Of a stretch of 64,000 nt of DNA, positions 1 to 10,430 are shown one piece after another. The notes beneath the pieces are model-generated. The model was not told the DNA's origin. It ran no database searches and saw nothing but the letters and a program-made list of their open reading frames with translations. Source of the DNA: Pseudomonadales bacterium. Lineage in GTDB: Bacteria; Pseudomonadota; Gammaproteobacteria; Pseudomonadales; Ketobacteraceae. Every line of letters starts with the position of its first letter. Within the stretch, counting starts at the first letter, position 1. The stretch lies in assembly GCA_002708905.1 (NCBI GenBank), contig PAPM01000035.1, positions 124,001 to 188,000 on the forward strand, read 5' to 3'. Position numbers and translations under genes: made by a program.

Positions 1-59
1 GCCGGGTTGTTTTTCCACAGCCCGTCGACGGTGATTTTCTTGAATTCTTCCGCTGACAT
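1..59 (-). CDS. rnfE: RnfE, electron transport complex subunit E (5' end only)
   Basis: Only the first 19 codons lie in the window. The ATG at 59-57 follows the rnfG stop codon (63-61) by a single base, and the peptide begins MSAEEFKKITVDGLWKNNP, which fits the cytoplasmic N-terminus of RnfE. RnfE is an integral membrane subunit of the Rnf NADH:ferredoxin oxidoreductase. The position immediately after rnfG matches the usual rnfABCDGE order. The fragment is too short to judge domains; the call rests mainly on context. Confidence 0.8.
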   Translation of the reverse strand, partial: MSAEEFKKITVDGLWKNNP

Positions 60-60
60 C

Positions 61-738
61 TTAGTGTACCTCTGTCTTGGAGTCTGCTTGCTGCACAGCC
101 GCAACGTCCGCTTTGGACGGGGAGCCGTGTAACAATTCACTTTGGTGCTGCTGGAAATAGAGCAGGGCCTTATGTACTGCATCGACCACTGCGCGGGGGG
201 TTATAGTGGCCCCGGTAAAGGCATCAAATTCCCCGCCGTCTTTCTTCACCCGCCAACCTTTTTCATTCAGGTTGGCTAGTGATTTGCCGTTAAAGGATTT
301 AATCCAGTCGGACTTCTGGATATCAATGGCGTCACCCAGGCCAGGGGTTTCAAAATGCGGGGGAATGACGCGCACCCCGGTAATCTCGCCTTTTTCGGTG
401 ATACCCACCATCAGATTGATAGATCCGCCGTAGCCTTCCGGCGCGACTACCTGGAAAATTATGCCAGTGGGATGGTTCTTTAATTTTGCCACGTAGGCCT
501 GGCGTTCCTCTGCCGTACCCAGCAGCTGGCTTGCCGGCAGCTTGACCACGCTGGATAGTAGGTCGTTGTCCAGTCGTTCCCTGGGCATCACCTCCAACAA
601 ACTGCGTTTCATGGCATTCTGCTTTTCTTCTGCAATCTTGTCTTTGGTCAGGTTGGCCGTAGCCACCACCAGTCCGGTGGTGATGATGGCAAAGAGGCCC
701 AGGATAATACTGTTACGGGTAACGGATTGACCGATCAT
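61..738 (-). CDS. rnfG: RnfG, FMN-carrying subunit of the Rnf complex
   Basis: RnfG carries a covalently bound FMN on the outer side of the inner membrane and passes electrons within the Rnf complex. The 225-residue product has one N-terminal membrane segment (about residues 9-28) and an FMN-binding domain. Its TGAT motif at residues 175-178 is the flavinylation sequence, whose last Thr is esterified to FMN in the family. The gene lies 10 bases after rnfD and 1 base before rnfE, so it is part of the operon. Length and motif are typical. The last 25 residues are a loose Ala/Ser/Lys-rich tail. Confidence 0.95.
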   Translation of the reverse strand: MIGQSVTRNSIILGLFAIITTGLVVATANLTKDKIAEEKQNAMKRSLLEVMPRERLDNDLLSSVVKLPASQLLGTAEERQAYVAKLKNHPTGIIFQVVAPEGYGGSINLMVGITEKGEITGVRVIPPHFETPGLGDAIDIQKSDWIKSFNGKSLANLNEKGWRVKKDGGEFDAFTGATITPRAVVDAVHKALLYFQQHQSELLHGSPSKADVAAVQQADSKTEVH

Positions 739-748
739 GTACTGCTCC

Positions 749-1795
749 TCAATCCGATTTGGCCAGCCCTTTATTGGGCTTGCGGTGACCGTAGGTACGT
801 GGCTGGGTGTAGTAGTCCAGGGTAGGGGCTGCCAGGTTCATTAACAGAACGCTGAAGGCAACCGCATCGGGATAACCACCCCAGGTGCGGATCACATAGG
901 TGAGCACACCGATCAGAAATCCATAAATGATTTTGCCACGATTACTGGTCGCGGCGGTGACCGGGTCGGTGGCAATAAAGAATGCGCCCAACATGGTGCC
1001 GCCACTGAGCAGATGATGCAGGATGCTGGGGTAATTGTCGGCGTCTACCGCGGTGTTGAAAAAGCCTGACAGCAGGAATAGTGCCAGCAACATTCCCACC
1101 GGAATATGCCAGGTGATGATTTTGCGCCACAGCAGATAAACACCGCCTAACAGAAACGCCACGTTGACCCATTCCCAACCGAAACCTGCGAAGACACCGT
1201 GCAGAATGGCATTGGAATCCAGCATTTCCGGTTGGCCGGCGTAGGTCTTGAAAGCATCCAAAGGTGTTGCACCGCTGAGGGCATCCGGATTCGCCCCCAG
1301 TAAAATGATGTTCAGGGTATCTGTGATTGCTGGCACGGTGACCGAGTTCTCCAGGCCAGCAGCAGGCAGCCAGGTGGTCATTTCCTTCGGGAAAGAGATC
1401 AGCAACAGGACATAACCCACCATGGCGGGGTTGAACGGGTTCATACCCAAACCACCGTAGAGGTGCTTGGCAACGATAATGGCGAAAGCGGTTCCGATGA
1501 GGGTTAACCACCAAGGGGCTGTTGGAGGGATAGCCAAGGCCAACAGCACTGCCGTCACGACGGCACTGTAATCATTCAGGTAAAAGCCGATGGGCTTGTT
1601 ACGCAGCTTCAATATCAGTGTTTCACAACCGACCGCAATACCTGCGGCCAATGCTACATTGACAAGCGTGCCAAAGCCAAAGAAGTAAGTCAGCATTAAT
1701 AGGCCGGGAATAGTGGCGTACAACACCTGACGCATAAACGCGCCGGTATTACCCGGTTTGTGAATGTGGGGGGACGTTACACTGAGCAGAGCCAT
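749..1795 (-). CDS. rnfD: RnfD, membrane FMN subunit of the Rnf complex
   Basis: RnfD is the large membrane subunit of Rnf and holds a covalent FMN on a Thr. The 348-residue product is highly hydrophobic with several membrane helices and contains SGAT at residues 174-177, the flavinylation motif shared with NqrB. The segment MNPFNPAMVGY (about residues 118-128) is a strongly conserved family signature. Its ATG (1795) overlaps the rnfC stop by one base (TGATG), indicating translational coupling. Nothing looks truncated. Confidence 0.95.
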   Translation of the reverse strand: MALLSVTSPHIHKPGNTGAFMRQVLYATIPGLLMLTYFFGFGTLVNVALAAGIAVGCETLILKLRNKPIGFYLNDYSAVVTAVLLALAIPPTAPWWLTLIGTAFAIIVAKHLYGGLGMNPFNPAMVGYVLLLISFPKEMTTWLPAAGLENSVTVPAITDTLNIILLGANPDALSGATPLDAFKTYAGQPEMLDSNAILHGVFAGFGWEWVNVAFLLGGVYLLWRKIITWHIPVGMLLALFLLSGFFNTAVDADNYPSILHHLLSGGTMLGAFFIATDPVTAATSNRGKIIYGFLIGVLTYVIRTWGGYPDAVAFSVLLMNLAAPTLDYYTQPRTYGHRKPNKGLAKSD

Positions 1796-3939
1796 CAGGC
1801 GTGCTCCTCTTCAATTTTCTTCAGGGCGTTCTCCGCTGCTTCCAATGCCTGTTCGGCGGCTCTGACATTCGCCTCCAGTACTTCATCTGCACCGGCATCA
1901 CTGTCTTTGGCTGCCTGCAGGGCTTTGGTGGCTTTTTTCAGCAACACCTGTTGCTTGGCCACTTCCATTTTTGCCGCTTTCACCGGATCAGCGGCGGCGT
2001 TTTTCGCCTGGATAGCTTCTTTTTCCTTGGCGCGGGCTTCTTTCATTGCGGCTTTTGATGCATCAGAGCGTGCTTTCAGTTCAGCCACTCGTTGTTTGAG
2101 CGCATCGACGTCTGTGCCGCCGTTGGACTCGGCATCCTCTAACGCTTTTTCTGCTTCTTTGTAGGCTGCAAAATCGTCAGCGGAGGCCTTCTTCAGGGCT
2201 GCTAGAGGATCTTCCTGCGGCGCAGCAGGTTCATTGCTTTCAGCTTTATCTGCGTTTTTTGCGGCAATAAATGCGTCTTTGGCCGCATCGGCTTTCGCTT
2301 TTAATTGATCTACCTTTTTTTGTAGCGCCTCTAAATGTTCGGAGCCGTTCTTCTCGGCAGTGACCAACGCCTTTTGGGCTTCCTTGTAGCGCTTCATGGT
2401 GGACGCGGCGGCAGTCTGCAGTTTTGCCAGCTCAGACTCTGCGTCGGAAGCCGTGGGGGCAGCCTTGGCCGTCGGTGCCGCTTTCTTCTGCGCTTGTTTG
2501 GCAGCCGCGGCTTTTGCCCGCTCCTGACGTTTGCGCTCTTTTTCCTCTTCCTCCCGGGCCAACCGTGCCTGACGGGCTTCAAACCGCTGGCGGGCGTGAT
2601 CCGCTTTCGCCTGTTCCTGCTGCTGGGTGCGAATCTCGCCCTTGGCAAAGCGATAGTACTGCACCAGGGGAATATTGCTGGGGCAAACGTAGGAACAGGC
2701 GCCGCACTCGATACAGTCCGCCAGATTGAAGTGAGCCGCTTTGTCGAATTCTTTGGTTTTAGCAAACCAGTACAATTGTTGCGGCAACAAATTCACCGGA
2801 CACACCTGGGCACAGCTGCCGCAGCGAATGCAGGGTTGCTCCGGCACCGGATCGGGAAATTCTTTGGCAGTGGGAACCAATAGGCAGTTGGTGGTTTTCA
2901 CCACCGGGACGGCCATATTGTGGACCGCGAAACCCATCATGGGGCCACCCATAATCAAGCGATGGAGGTCCGTGGCTTTCACCCCGGCCTGTTGTAATAA
3001 CCAGCCCACTGGGGTGCCCACCAAGACTTCGTAATTGCCTTTTTCGGCAACACAATCACCGGTCAATGTGGTGATGCGGGAAATCAGTGGCTCCCCATTA
3101 ATAATGGCGCGCTTGATGGCGTAGGCAGTGCCGGTGTTGTGGCACACCACACCCACATCGGCAGGAATACCACCACTGCGAACCTCTTTGCCCGTTAACA
3201 GTCGAATGAGCTGTTTTTCTCCACCGGAAGGGTATTTGGTGGGCACTACCACTACGTCGATGTTGGTATCGGCAGTGGCTTTTTCCATGGCGGCAACAGC
3301 ATGGGGTTTGTTGTCTTCGATGCCGATCAGGATTTCTTCCGGTTCAATCAACCAGGAAATAATCTGTAGCCCCTGCACGATTTCGTCTGCCCGTTCCCGC
3401 ATCAGGCGATCATCGGCCGTAATGTAGGGCTCACATTCCACTGCATTCAGAATCAGGGTTTTGATTTTCTGATCCGGTTTCACGCCCAGTTTCACCACGC
3501 TGGGGAAACCGGCGCCGCCCATGCCGGCAATACCTGCTTCACGAATGCGGTTCAGGATTTCTTTTTTATCCACAGTGGTGTAGTCGCCAAGGCCACTGTG
3601 TTCAATCCACTGATCCTGGCCATCCGGTTTGAGCTCAACGCAGAGTGCATCCATACCGGACGGATGCTGGATCGGGCGCAGCTCAATGGCTTCGACCGTG
3701 CCGGACGTGGGAGCGTGCACGGGGAGGCTGACAAAGCCCGCTGCTTGCGCCAGCTTTTGCCCTTTTAATACCCGGTCACCCACGGCGACACAGGGTTTGG
3801 CGGGCGCACCAATGTGCTGTTGCACCGGCACTACTAATCGTTCCGGCAGGCCGGCCCAACGAATACTGGTTTCGGACGATTGTTTTTTGTTTTCCGGTGG
3901 GTGGATACCACCGTGGAAATCCCATATGTGACGGCTCAT
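1795..3939 (-). CDS. rnfC: RnfC, NADH-binding iron-sulfur subunit with long coiled-coil tail
   Basis: RnfC is the peripheral subunit that takes electrons from or gives them to NAD(H). In the N-terminal 440 residues of this 714-residue product the NADH/FMN-type fold is visible (GMGGAGFP and NAVECEPYI motifs), followed by two [4Fe-4S] motifs, [12 protein letters not shown] near residue 369 and [12 protein letters not shown] near 408. The rest, about residues 440-714, is an Ala/Lys/Glu-rich coiled coil with three related units of roughly 90 residues. Such tails are common in gammaproteobacterial RnfC and vary in length. The ATG overlaps the rnfB stop by four bases (ATGA). Confidence 0.95.
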   Translation of the reverse strand: MSRHIWDFHGGIHPPENKKQSSETSIRWAGLPERLVVPVQQHIGAPAKPCVAVGDRVLKGQKLAQAAGFVSLPVHAPTSGTVEAIELRPIQHPSGMDALCVELKPDGQDQWIEHSGLGDYTTVDKKEILNRIREAGIAGMGGAGFPSVVKLGVKPDQKIKTLILNAVECEPYITADDRLMRERADEIVQGLQIISWLIEPEEILIGIEDNKPHAVAAMEKATADTNIDVVVVPTKYPSGGEKQLIRLLTGKEVRSGGIPADVGVVCHNTGTAYAIKRAIINGEPLISRITTLTGDCVAEKGNYEVLVGTPVGWLLQQAGVKATDLHRLIMGGPMMGFAVHNMAVPVVKTTNCLLVPTAKEFPDPVPEQPCIRCGSCAQVCPVNLLPQQLYWFAKTKEFDKAAHFNLADCIECGACSYVCPSNIPLVQYYRFAKGEIRTQQQEQAKADHARQRFEARQARLAREEEEKERKRQERAKAAAAKQAQKKAAPTAKAAPTASDAESELAKLQTAAASTMKRYKEAQKALVTAEKNGSEHLEALQKKVDQLKAKADAAKDAFIAAKNADKAESNEPAAPQEDPLAALKKASADDFAAYKEAEKALEDAESNGGTDVDALKQRVAELKARSDASKAAMKEARAKEKEAIQAKNAAADPVKAAKMEVAKQQVLLKKATKALQAAKDSDAGADEVLEANVRAAEQALEAAENALKKIEEEHA

Positions 3940-4532
3940 GCGATGTTCCTCACCGGTATCAGTTCACCGGGGCGATTGCCAATGCCTTTGGGTACATCCC
4001 AATGCCAGGTTTGTAAGGTGACTGGGACTGGAACCATGTCTATGCAATCCACCGGGCAGGGCTCCACACACAGGTCACAACCGGTGCACTCATCGGCTAT
4101 CACCGTATGCATTTGTTTGGCAGCGCCAAGGATGGCATCCATAGGGCAGGCCTGCAGGCACTTGGTGCAGCCGATGCATTCCGCTTCGCGGATCACGGCC
4201 ACCATTTTGGATTCCGGTGTTTCTCCGTGCTCTTCATCCAGCGGCACAAATTCGCGACCCAACAGGTCCGCCAGTGCACGAATGGTGTCTTCACCACCGG
4301 GCACACATTTGTTGATTTCCTCGCCTTCCGCCAACCCTTCGGCATAGGGGCGGCAGCCGGGATGACCACATTGACCGCATTGGGTTTGGGGCAGCAACGC
4401 ATCAATCTGCTCAACGATGGGATTGCCTTCCACTTTGAACTTTACCGCAGCAAAGCCAAGCAATGCGCCGAACCCCAGTGCGATTGCAGTGAGGGCGCCT
4501 AGTGCAGTGATGTTGTCAAAAAGAAATTCCAT
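3936..4532 (-). CDS. rnfB: RnfB, iron-sulfur subunit of the Rnf complex
   Basis: RnfB is the ferredoxin-like subunit that relays electrons between soluble ferredoxin and the membrane part of Rnf. The 198-residue product has an N-terminal membrane helix (about residues 9-31), an Fe-S domain with Cys52, Cys55, Cys60 and Cys76, and two ferredoxin [4Fe-4S] motifs (Cys119/122/125/129 and Cys149/152/155/159). Each paired cluster is complete, so the subunit should be functional. It sits 8 bases after rnfA and overlaps rnfC by four bases. Confidence 0.95.
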   Translation of the reverse strand: MEFLFDNITALGALTAIALGFGALLGFAAVKFKVEGNPIVEQIDALLPQTQCGQCGHPGCRPYAEGLAEGEEINKCVPGGEDTIRALADLLGREFVPLDEEHGETPESKMVAVIREAECIGCTKCLQACPMDAILGAAKQMHTVIADECTGCDLCVEPCPVDCIDMVPVPVTLQTWHWDVPKGIGNRPGELIPVRNIA

Positions 4533-4540
4533 GGTTCCCC

Positions 4541-5125
4541 CTAGATCTTGATCAGGCCGGAGAAGCCCATAAAGGCCAGGGACATGAGTCCGGCGGTAAT
4601 CAAACCGATGGAGGCACCTTTAAACGGCACCGGAATATCGGCTACGGCAATGCGCTCGCGCATGGCAGCAAACAGCACCAATACCAGCGAGAAACCCAAT
4701 GCGGCACCAAAACCGTACAGGAAGGCATCCATAAAACTGTCGATGCCTTTTTTTACCGTGAGCAGTGCCACGCCCAATACGGCGCAGTTGCTGGTAATCA
4801 AGGGCAGGAAGATACCCAATACGCGATAGAGCAGGGGGCTGGTTTTACGCACCACCATTTCAGTAAACTGTACGGTAACTGCAATCACCAGAATGAAGGA
4901 AATGGTCTTCAGGTAGGCCACATCCAACGGCACCAACACATAGGCGTAGGTGAGGTAACTCAACACTGAGGACAGGGTCAGTACAAAGGTGGTGGCCAGG
5001 GACATGCCCATGGCGGCTTCCAGCTTGTTGGAAACCCCCATAAACGGGCACAGGCCCAGGAACTGAACCAGTACAAAGTTGTTTACCAGAATGGTACTGA
5101 CTAAAACCAGTAAAAATTCGGGCAT
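4541..5125 (-). CDS. rnfA: RnfA, integral membrane subunit of the Rnf complex
   Basis: RnfA is a small polytopic membrane protein related to NqrE that, with RnfE, forms the central membrane pair of the Rnf complex. The 194-residue product is almost wholly hydrophobic with about six membrane helices. The segment [18 protein letters not shown] (about residues 15-32) is the highly conserved family N-terminus containing the Cys linked to an iron-sulfur centre in the RnfA/NqrE family. It is the first gene of the operon. The next gene upstream on this strand is metG, 47 bases away. Confidence 0.95.
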   Translation of the reverse strand: MPEFLLVLVSTILVNNFVLVQFLGLCPFMGVSNKLEAAMGMSLATTFVLTLSSVLSYLTYAYVLVPLDVAYLKTISFILVIAVTVQFTEMVVRKTSPLLYRVLGIFLPLITSNCAVLGVALLTVKKGIDSFMDAFLYGFGAALGFSLVLVLFAAMRERIAVADIPVPFKGASIGLITAGLMSLAFMGFSGLIKI

Positions 5126-5154
5126 GATGCTCTCTTCGTGTCTGTGTTGTTTAG

Positions 5155-5172
5155 CCGGGGCAGGTTGCCCGG
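5155..5172 (-). terminator. Imperfect hairpin between metG and rnfA
   Basis: A 7-bp inverted repeat (CCGGGCA / TGCC-C-GG with one bulged base) and a 3-base loop lies directly after the metG stop. No U-run follows on either strand, so it is not a convincing intrinsic terminator. It could attenuate read-through into rnfA or mark an RNA-processing site. Confidence 0.25.
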
Positions 5173-7218
5173 TTACTTAACTCGCATGCCGGGAACCGCA
5201 CCACTGTCCGGGGATAACAAGAAGATGTCCTGACCACCGGGGCCGGCAGCCATGACCATTCCTTCGGAAACCCCAAATTTCATTTTGCGCGGTGCCAGGT
5301 TGGCAACCATTACGGTGAACCGGCCTACCAGGTCTTCCGGCTTATAGGCCGATTTGATTCCCGCGAAAACGTTACGGGTTTCCCCACCCAGATCAAGGGT
5401 CAACTGTATCAATTTATCAGCCCCTTCCACATGACTTGCGGTGACAATCTTGGCTATCCGCATGTCAATTTTCGCAAAGTCATCGAAGTTTATCTGCTCG
5501 GCGATGGGGTCATCGTCCAGAATGCTCTTCGGCTTGGCCGCTTTGGCTTCTGCTTCCGCTTCGGCTTTTGCTTCTTCAGTCATGGCTTCAATCTGTTTCG
5601 CTTCAATACGTTGCATCATGGCTTTGAATTTGTTGATCTCATGGCCCTGCAACAGGGTCAGGTGGTCGCTCCACTGCAAGGGGGCAATGTTGAGGAATTC
5701 CTCTGCTTTTGCTGCCAGCCCGGGCAAGACCGGTTTCAGATACAAAGCCAACAGGCGGAACAGGTTTACCCCCACGCTGCAACAATCCAGCACTTCCTTT
5801 TCCTTGCCTTCTTCTTTCATTAGGGCCCAGGGGGCTTTTTCATCGATGTACTGGTTGGCCTTATCCGCCAGAGCCATAATATCGCGCATGGCACGACCGT
5901 ATTCCCGTTGCTCATAGTGATTGGCGATGGCCGCGGCAGCCTGCTGAAATTCATCCGTTAATGCCGGGTTAGCGTTGCCCTCAGCGAGTTTGCCGCCCAG
6001 CTTCTTCACAAAATTGGCGGTGCGGCTGGCGATGTTCACCACCTTGTTCACCAGATCTGAATTCACTCGCTGGGTGAAGTCTTCCAGATTGAGATCGATG
6101 TCATCGATGCGGCCGCTGAGCTTGGCTGCGAAGTAATAACGCAGATACTCCGGGCTCAGGTGATTCAGGTAGGTTTCGGCCTTGATGAACGTGCCGCGGG
6201 ATTTCGACATCTTGTTGCCGTTCACGGTGACGAAACCGTGGGAATAGATGGCGGTGGGGGTTCGGAAATCAGCCCCGGTCAGCATGGCGGGCCAGAACAG
6301 ACCGTGGAAGTTGATAATGTCCTTGCCGATAAAGTGATACAGCTCGGCATCGGAATCCTTGCCCCAGTAGTCGTCGAAGTCCAGATCATCACGGCGGTCA
6401 CACAGATTCTTGAAACTGGCCATGTAGCCGATGGGTGCATCCAGCCAGACGTAGAAGTATTTGCCGGTTTCACCGGGGATCTCAAAGCCGAAGTAGGGGG
6501 CTTCGCGGGAGATGTCCCATTGCTGCAGTCCGGAATCCAGCCATTCTTTCAGTTTGTTGGCGATGCCTTCCTGCAGGCTGCCGGATTGGGTCCACTGGGC
6601 CAGAAAATCCTGAAATTTGGGCAGGTCGAAAAACAGTTGGGTGTTTTCCTTTAATATGGGTGTGGCGCCGGAAATCGTGGAGCGGGGATTTATCAGCTCT
6701 TCCGCACCATAGGTGGCGCCGCACTTTTCACAGTTGTCACCGTATTGGTCATCGGCGTCACACTTGGGACAGGTACCTTTTACAAAGCGGTCTGACAGAA
6801 ACAGTTTCTTCTCCGGGTCGAACAGCTGTGTGATCTGACGGGCCACGATATTGCCCCGGGCTTTGTTGCGTTCGTAGATCAGCGCCGACAGCTCACGGTT
6901 CTCTTCCGAGTGGGTGGAATAGTAGTTGTCGTAACTGATTTCAAAACCGGCAAAATCCCGCTGATGTTCCTCCTGAACCTTGGCAATCAGCTGTTCAGGT
7001 GTGATACCCAACTGTTCAGCCTTCAGCATAATGGCCGTGCCGTGGGCGTCGTCCGCGCAGACATAGATGCACTGTTCACCACGAAGCTTCTGGAAACGCA
7101 CCCAGATATCCGTCTGGATATGTTCCAGCATATGGCCCAGGTGTATAGACCCATTGGCGTAGGGCAGGGCGCTGGTGACGAGAATTTTGCGTTGCTTGGT
7201 CTGCTCTGTCTGGTTCAT
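5173..7218 (-). CDS. metG: Methionyl-tRNA synthetase
   Basis: MetG charges tRNA-Met with methionine in the cytoplasm. The 681-residue product has the class I signatures HLGH at residues 26-29 and KMSKS near 336-340. A zinc-knuckle Cys cluster (two CxxC pairs, about residues 148-165) is present, as is a C-terminal tRNA-binding OB-fold domain (about 575-681, beginning [12 protein letters not shown]) used for dimerisation. Length matches the long dimeric form. An Ala/Glu/Lys-rich linker (about 540-565) joins the catalytic part to the OB domain. It is transcribed divergently from mrp across 157 bases. Confidence 0.97.
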   Translation of the reverse strand: MNQTEQTKQRKILVTSALPYANGSIHLGHMLEHIQTDIWVRFQKLRGEQCIYVCADDAHGTAIMLKAEQLGITPEQLIAKVQEEHQRDFAGFEISYDNYYSTHSEENRELSALIYERNKARGNIVARQITQLFDPEKKLFLSDRFVKGTCPKCDADDQYGDNCEKCGATYGAEELINPRSTISGATPILKENTQLFFDLPKFQDFLAQWTQSGSLQEGIANKLKEWLDSGLQQWDISREAPYFGFEIPGETGKYFYVWLDAPIGYMASFKNLCDRRDDLDFDDYWGKDSDAELYHFIGKDIINFHGLFWPAMLTGADFRTPTAIYSHGFVTVNGNKMSKSRGTFIKAETYLNHLSPEYLRYYFAAKLSGRIDDIDLNLEDFTQRVNSDLVNKVVNIASRTANFVKKLGGKLAEGNANPALTDEFQQAAAAIANHYEQREYGRAMRDIMALADKANQYIDEKAPWALMKEEGKEKEVLDCCSVGVNLFRLLALYLKPVLPGLAAKAEEFLNIAPLQWSDHLTLLQGHEINKFKAMMQRIEAKQIEAMTEEAKAEAEAEAKAAKPKSILDDDPIAEQINFDDFAKIDMRIAKIVTASHVEGADKLIQLTLDLGGETRNVFAGIKSAYKPEDLVGRFTVMVANLAPRKMKFGVSEGMVMAAGPGGQDIFLLSPDSGAVPGMRVK

Positions 7219-7375
7219 GAAAATACAGGAAATTAGCCGTTTAAAATGAGGCGGGTAATATAGCGGTTCTGGGGGCTGGATACCAGTTGAAGGGGCCTGT
7301 AAACCCCATAACCCACTATATCACTTGGGTAAATTCCGCTAGCATAGCCAAGCAACTGATCTAGGAGTACTGACC

Positions 7376-8470
7376 ATGACCCAAGCCCTGCATGACCAGG
7401 TTCACCAGCTATTGGCGGAAAACGTCGACCCCACCAGCCAGCAGCCCCTAAGTTCCGTGGCTGAGGTGAAGGAAATTTCGGTATCCGGTGACACCCTGAA
7501 GGTGGTGTTGTGCTTTGGTTATCCTCTTGAGCAGGCCAGAGCCACTCTGCAACCCGTTCTCGAGGGGATGATGGCGTCGCTGGGGGAGAAATTGGAGCTG
7601 GTGCTGAATTGGGAAGTGAAACCGGCCCAGAACAAGCCGCTGGACGGGGTGGGCAAGGTCAAGAACATTATTGCCGTGTCTTCCGGCAAGGGTGGAGTGG
7701 GTAAATCCACCACTGCCGTGAATCTGGCTCTGGCCCTGGCGGCAGAAGGTGCCAGGGTGGGGATGCTGGATGCGGACATCTACGGCCCCAGCCAGTCCCT
7801 GATGCTGGGGGTGCCTGCAGGTACCCGACCCGCCATCGAGCAGGAAAAATTCTTTGTCCCAGTGCCCGCGCTTGGCTTGCAATCTATTTCAATGGGTTAC
7901 CTCACCACCGACGATACCCCCATGGTATGGCGGGGGCCCATGGCCAGCGGCGCATTGCAGCAATTGTTGAAGCAGACCTTGTGGGATGACCTGGACTACC
8001 TGATTGTGGATATGCCGCCGGGCACCGGTGACATCCAGCTTACCTTGTCCCAGCAGGTGCCGGTGGCCGGAGCCGTAGTGGTGACGACACCCCAGGACAT
8101 TGCGCTGCTGGATGCCAAGAAAGGTGTGGAGATGTTCCGCAAGGTCCATGTGCCGGTACTGGGTGTGGTGGAGAACATGGCTACCCACATCTGTTCGCAG
8201 TGTGGCCACGAAGAACACATCTTCGGCGAAGGGGGCGGTGAGCGCATGGCGAAGGAATACGAGGTTCCCGTGCTGGGCAGCTTACCGTTGAGCCTCTCTA
8301 TTCGGGAGCAGGCGGATGGTGGCAAACCCACGGTTGCTGCGGAGCCGGACAGTGAAATCAGCGCCCAGTACCACCAGATAGCACGCCGGGCCGCTGGGGC
8401 ATTGGCGAAAATGGCCCGGGAATCCGGTGGCGCAGGTTCCTTCCCCAATATCAGTATTGTTAATGACTGA
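7376..8470 (+). CDS. apbC: Iron-sulfur cluster carrier protein Mrp/ApbC
   Basis: Mrp/ApbC is a cytoplasmic P-loop ATPase that holds and transfers iron-sulfur clusters to target apoproteins. The 364-residue product has an N-terminal DUF59/MIP18-type domain (about 1-85), a deviant Walker A GKGGVGKS at residues 104-111, and a C-terminal CxxC (CSQC, about 272-275) that binds the shared cluster between subunits. A clear AGGAG lies just upstream of the ATG. Its place divergent from metG and before dcd matches the order I recall from Pseudomonas. In this window it could support cluster supply for the Rnf and Hox proteins, but that is only inference. Confidence 0.95.
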   Translation: MTQALHDQVHQLLAENVDPTSQQPLSSVAEVKEISVSGDTLKVVLCFGYPLEQARATLQPVLEGMMASLGEKLELVLNWEVKPAQNKPLDGVGKVKNIIAVSSGKGGVGKSTTAVNLALALAAEGARVGMLDADIYGPSQSLMLGVPAGTRPAIEQEKFFVPVPALGLQSISMGYLTTDDTPMVWRGPMASGALQQLLKQTLWDDLDYLIVDMPPGTGDIQLTLSQQVPVAGAVVVTTPQDIALLDAKKGVEMFRKVHVPVLGVVENMATHICSQCGHEEHIFGEGGGERMAKEYEVPVLGSLPLSLSIREQADGGKPTVAAEPDSEISAQYHQIARRAAGALAKMARESGGAGSFPNISIVND

Positions 8471-8605
8471 GCCGGCTTATCAGGCTGCCGAAAAACAGGT
8501 ATGATGCCGCCTCTGAATTTCTGGTCACGGATTTTCGGGGCACGAATTCGGTTCACAAAATTTCAAGCAGAGTTAAAAAGATAAGTAGGGGAGTGCGACC
8601 AGACA

Positions 8606-9175
8606 ATGTCCATCAAATCAGACCGCTGGATACGCCGTATGGCGGAAGAACATGGCATGATCGAACCGTTTGAGCCAGGCCAGGTGCGCCAGGGTGGGGA
8701 TGGTAACCGCATTATTTCCTATGGAACATCCAGCTACGGCTACGATGTGCGTTGCTCCACCGAGTTTAAGGTATTCACCAACATCCATTCGGCCACAGTG
8801 GACCCCAAGGATTTTTCCGACCGGAGTTTTGTGGATATCAACAGCGACGTCTGCATCATTCCACCCAATTCATTTGCCCTGGCCCGCACCGTAGAGTACT
8901 TCCGGATTCCGCGCAGTGTCCTGACGATATGTCTGGGTAAATCCACCTACGCCCGTTGCGGAATCATTGTGAACGTCACTCCATTGGAGCCGGAGTGGGA
9001 GGGGCATGTGACCCTGGAATTCTCCAACACCACCAATTTGCCGGCGAAGATCTACGCCAACGAAGGTGTGGCGCAGATGCTGTTCCTGGAATCCGATGAG
9101 GAATGTGAAGTGTCCTATAAGGATCGTGGAGGTAAGTATCAGGGGCAAACCGGCGTCACCTTACCGAAAACCTGA
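8606..9175 (+). CDS. dcd: dCTP deaminase
   Basis: Dcd deaminates dCTP to dUTP, feeding thymidylate synthesis. The 189-residue product has the trimeric dUTPase-fold signatures: [11 protein letters not shown] (about residues 111-121) and the active-site segment [17 protein letters not shown] (about 126-142) with its catalytic Glu. Length equals the usual 188 or so. It is 135 bases downstream of mrp on the same strand and converges with the carbonic anhydrase gene, leaving only 31 bases between their stops. Confidence 0.96.
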   Translation: MSIKSDRWIRRMAEEHGMIEPFEPGQVRQGGDGNRIISYGTSSYGYDVRCSTEFKVFTNIHSATVDPKDFSDRSFVDINSDVCIIPPNSFALARTVEYFRIPRSVLTICLGKSTYARCGIIVNVTPLEPEWEGHVTLEFSNTTNLPAKIYANEGVAQMLFLESDEECEVSYKDRGGKYQGQTGVTLPKT

Positions 9176-9206
9176 TTTCGACTATCTACCTTATTGGGGG
9201 GGCCGG

Positions 9207-9899
9207 TTACTCCGGCAACCCGTCAAAGAAGGTCACTTCCCCGGTTTCCAGGGAGTATTCCGCTCCCACCACCAGCAGCTTTCCGCTTTGTACCAGTTGT
9301 TCGAGAATCTCTGAACCATGGCGCAGGGAGCCTGCGGCTACGCAGACATTTGAGCGTACCGCTGCGGCGGTCAATTTGTCGGCATCGTTAGCCAAATCAG
9401 TGCTGATCAGAGCCGCCACTGCCGGACGTACCCGGTCCACAATGGAACGCAGGTTTCGACTCTGGTTGCCGCTGGGGTTGCGCAGCGTGTCCAGCGTTGC
9501 TTTTACCGCACCGCAATTGCTATGACCCAATACCACGACCAGGGGCGTGCCAAAGGCCTCGGCGGCGAATTCGATGGAACCGATCTGTGAGGGGGCTACG
9601 ATATTACCTGCCACGCGGATGACGAACAGGTCGCCAAACCCCTGGTTGAAAATAACCTCAACCGGCACGCGTGAGTCGGAACAACCCAGGATGATGGCGA
9701 ACGGGCTCTGGCTTGCCGCCATTTGGCTGCGCTGCTCGGCACTCATTTCCTGCTCTCGATATTGGCCCGCAACAAATTGACGATTGCCTTCCATCAGTCG
9801 TTCTAATGCTTCTTTTCCGGTGATCATGTTCGTACTCGAGTCCTTGGTCGTCGTTGTATATCGGTTGAGGGGGGACACATTACCAAAAATGTCACTCAT
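9207..9899 (-). CDS. Beta-class carbonic anhydrase
   Basis: This zinc enzyme interconverts CO2 and bicarbonate. The beta-class ligands are present: Cys73-x-Asp75-x-Arg77 in CSDSRVPV, and His126 and Cys129 in GHSNCG. The C-terminal half includes the usual dimer-forming sequence ending near TGEVTFFDG. The start is uncertain: the ATG at 9899 gives 230 residues, while an internal ATG at 9827 (Met25) would remove a Thr/Ser-rich leader and begin at the conserved first helix. No strong ribosome site supports either. It is divergent from nfeD across 61 bases. Confidence 0.93.
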   Translation of the reverse strand: MSDIFGNVSPLNRYTTTTKDSSTNMITGKEALERLMEGNRQFVAGQYREQEMSAEQRSQMAASQSPFAIILGCSDSRVPVEVIFNQGFGDLFVIRVAGNIVAPSQIGSIEFAAEAFGTPLVVVLGHSNCGAVKATLDTLRNPSGNQSRNLRSIVDRVRPAVAALISTDLANDADKLTAAAVRSNVCVAAGSLRHGSEILEQLVQSGKLLVVGAEYSLETGEVTFFDGLPE

Positions 9900-9960
9900 C
9901 TTCTAATCCGTCCTTGTGCTATTCTTGTAGCTAAATCATTAATTTCTCTGTGGAAACTCT

Positions 9961-10413
9961 ATGGAATTCGACGTTTTATACTGGCATTGGGTGGTGCTTG
10001 GCGTGCTGCTGATGCTGAGCGAAATCGTGCTGACCACCTTTTTTGTATTGTGGTTTGGTATTGCTGCGGTGCTGATGGGCGGGGTGCTCTTTGTGGCACC
10101 GGGGATAGACCTGACCTGGCAGATACTCATCTGGACGATTTTGTCCTCGGTGTTGGCGTTTGTCTGGTTCAAGTTTCTGAAGCCGTTGTCCATTGATAAG
10201 ACCAAGGCGGGGCTTTCCCGTGAGGCCATTGTCGGTGAGGTGGGGCAGGTGATCAGTGTTCCCCACGACGGTAAGCGGGGCAGGTTACGCTTTCCTGCGC
10301 CCATCCTGGGAACCGATGAGTGGCTTATTATTTCGCAGGATGCCTTAGCCGAAGGCGACCGGGTCCGGGTGAAAGATGTATCGGGTAATTCATTAATCGT
10401 GGAAAAAGTATAA
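9961..10413 (+). CDS. NfeD-family membrane protein (YbbK-like)
   Basis: Short NfeD proteins partner with SPFH/stomatin proteins in the inner membrane. The 150-residue product has two or three membrane helices (about residues 7-75) followed by a small OB-fold domain (about 85-150) containing the pattern GEVGQVIS and ending in the beta-rich segment GDRVRVKDVSGN. It lacks the N-terminal ClpP-like protease part of long NfeD. The stomatin gene starts 17 bases downstream, matching E. coli ybbK-qmcA. The biochemical role of this family is not settled. Confidence 0.9.
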   Translation: MEFDVLYWHWVVLGVLLMLSEIVLTTFFVLWFGIAAVLMGGVLFVAPGIDLTWQILIWTILSSVLAFVWFKFLKPLSIDKTKAGLSREAIVGEVGQVISVPHDGKRGRLRFPAPILGTDEWLIISQDALAEGDRVRVKDVSGNSLIVEKV

Positions 10414-10430
10414 CGACAGGAGAAAACGAT

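Noticed and set aside
9202-9216. GCCGG-ttact-CCGGC hairpin at the dcd/carbonic anhydrase junction
   Set aside because: It includes the carbonic anhydrase stop and is followed by a C or G run rather than T, so it is not a credible terminator.
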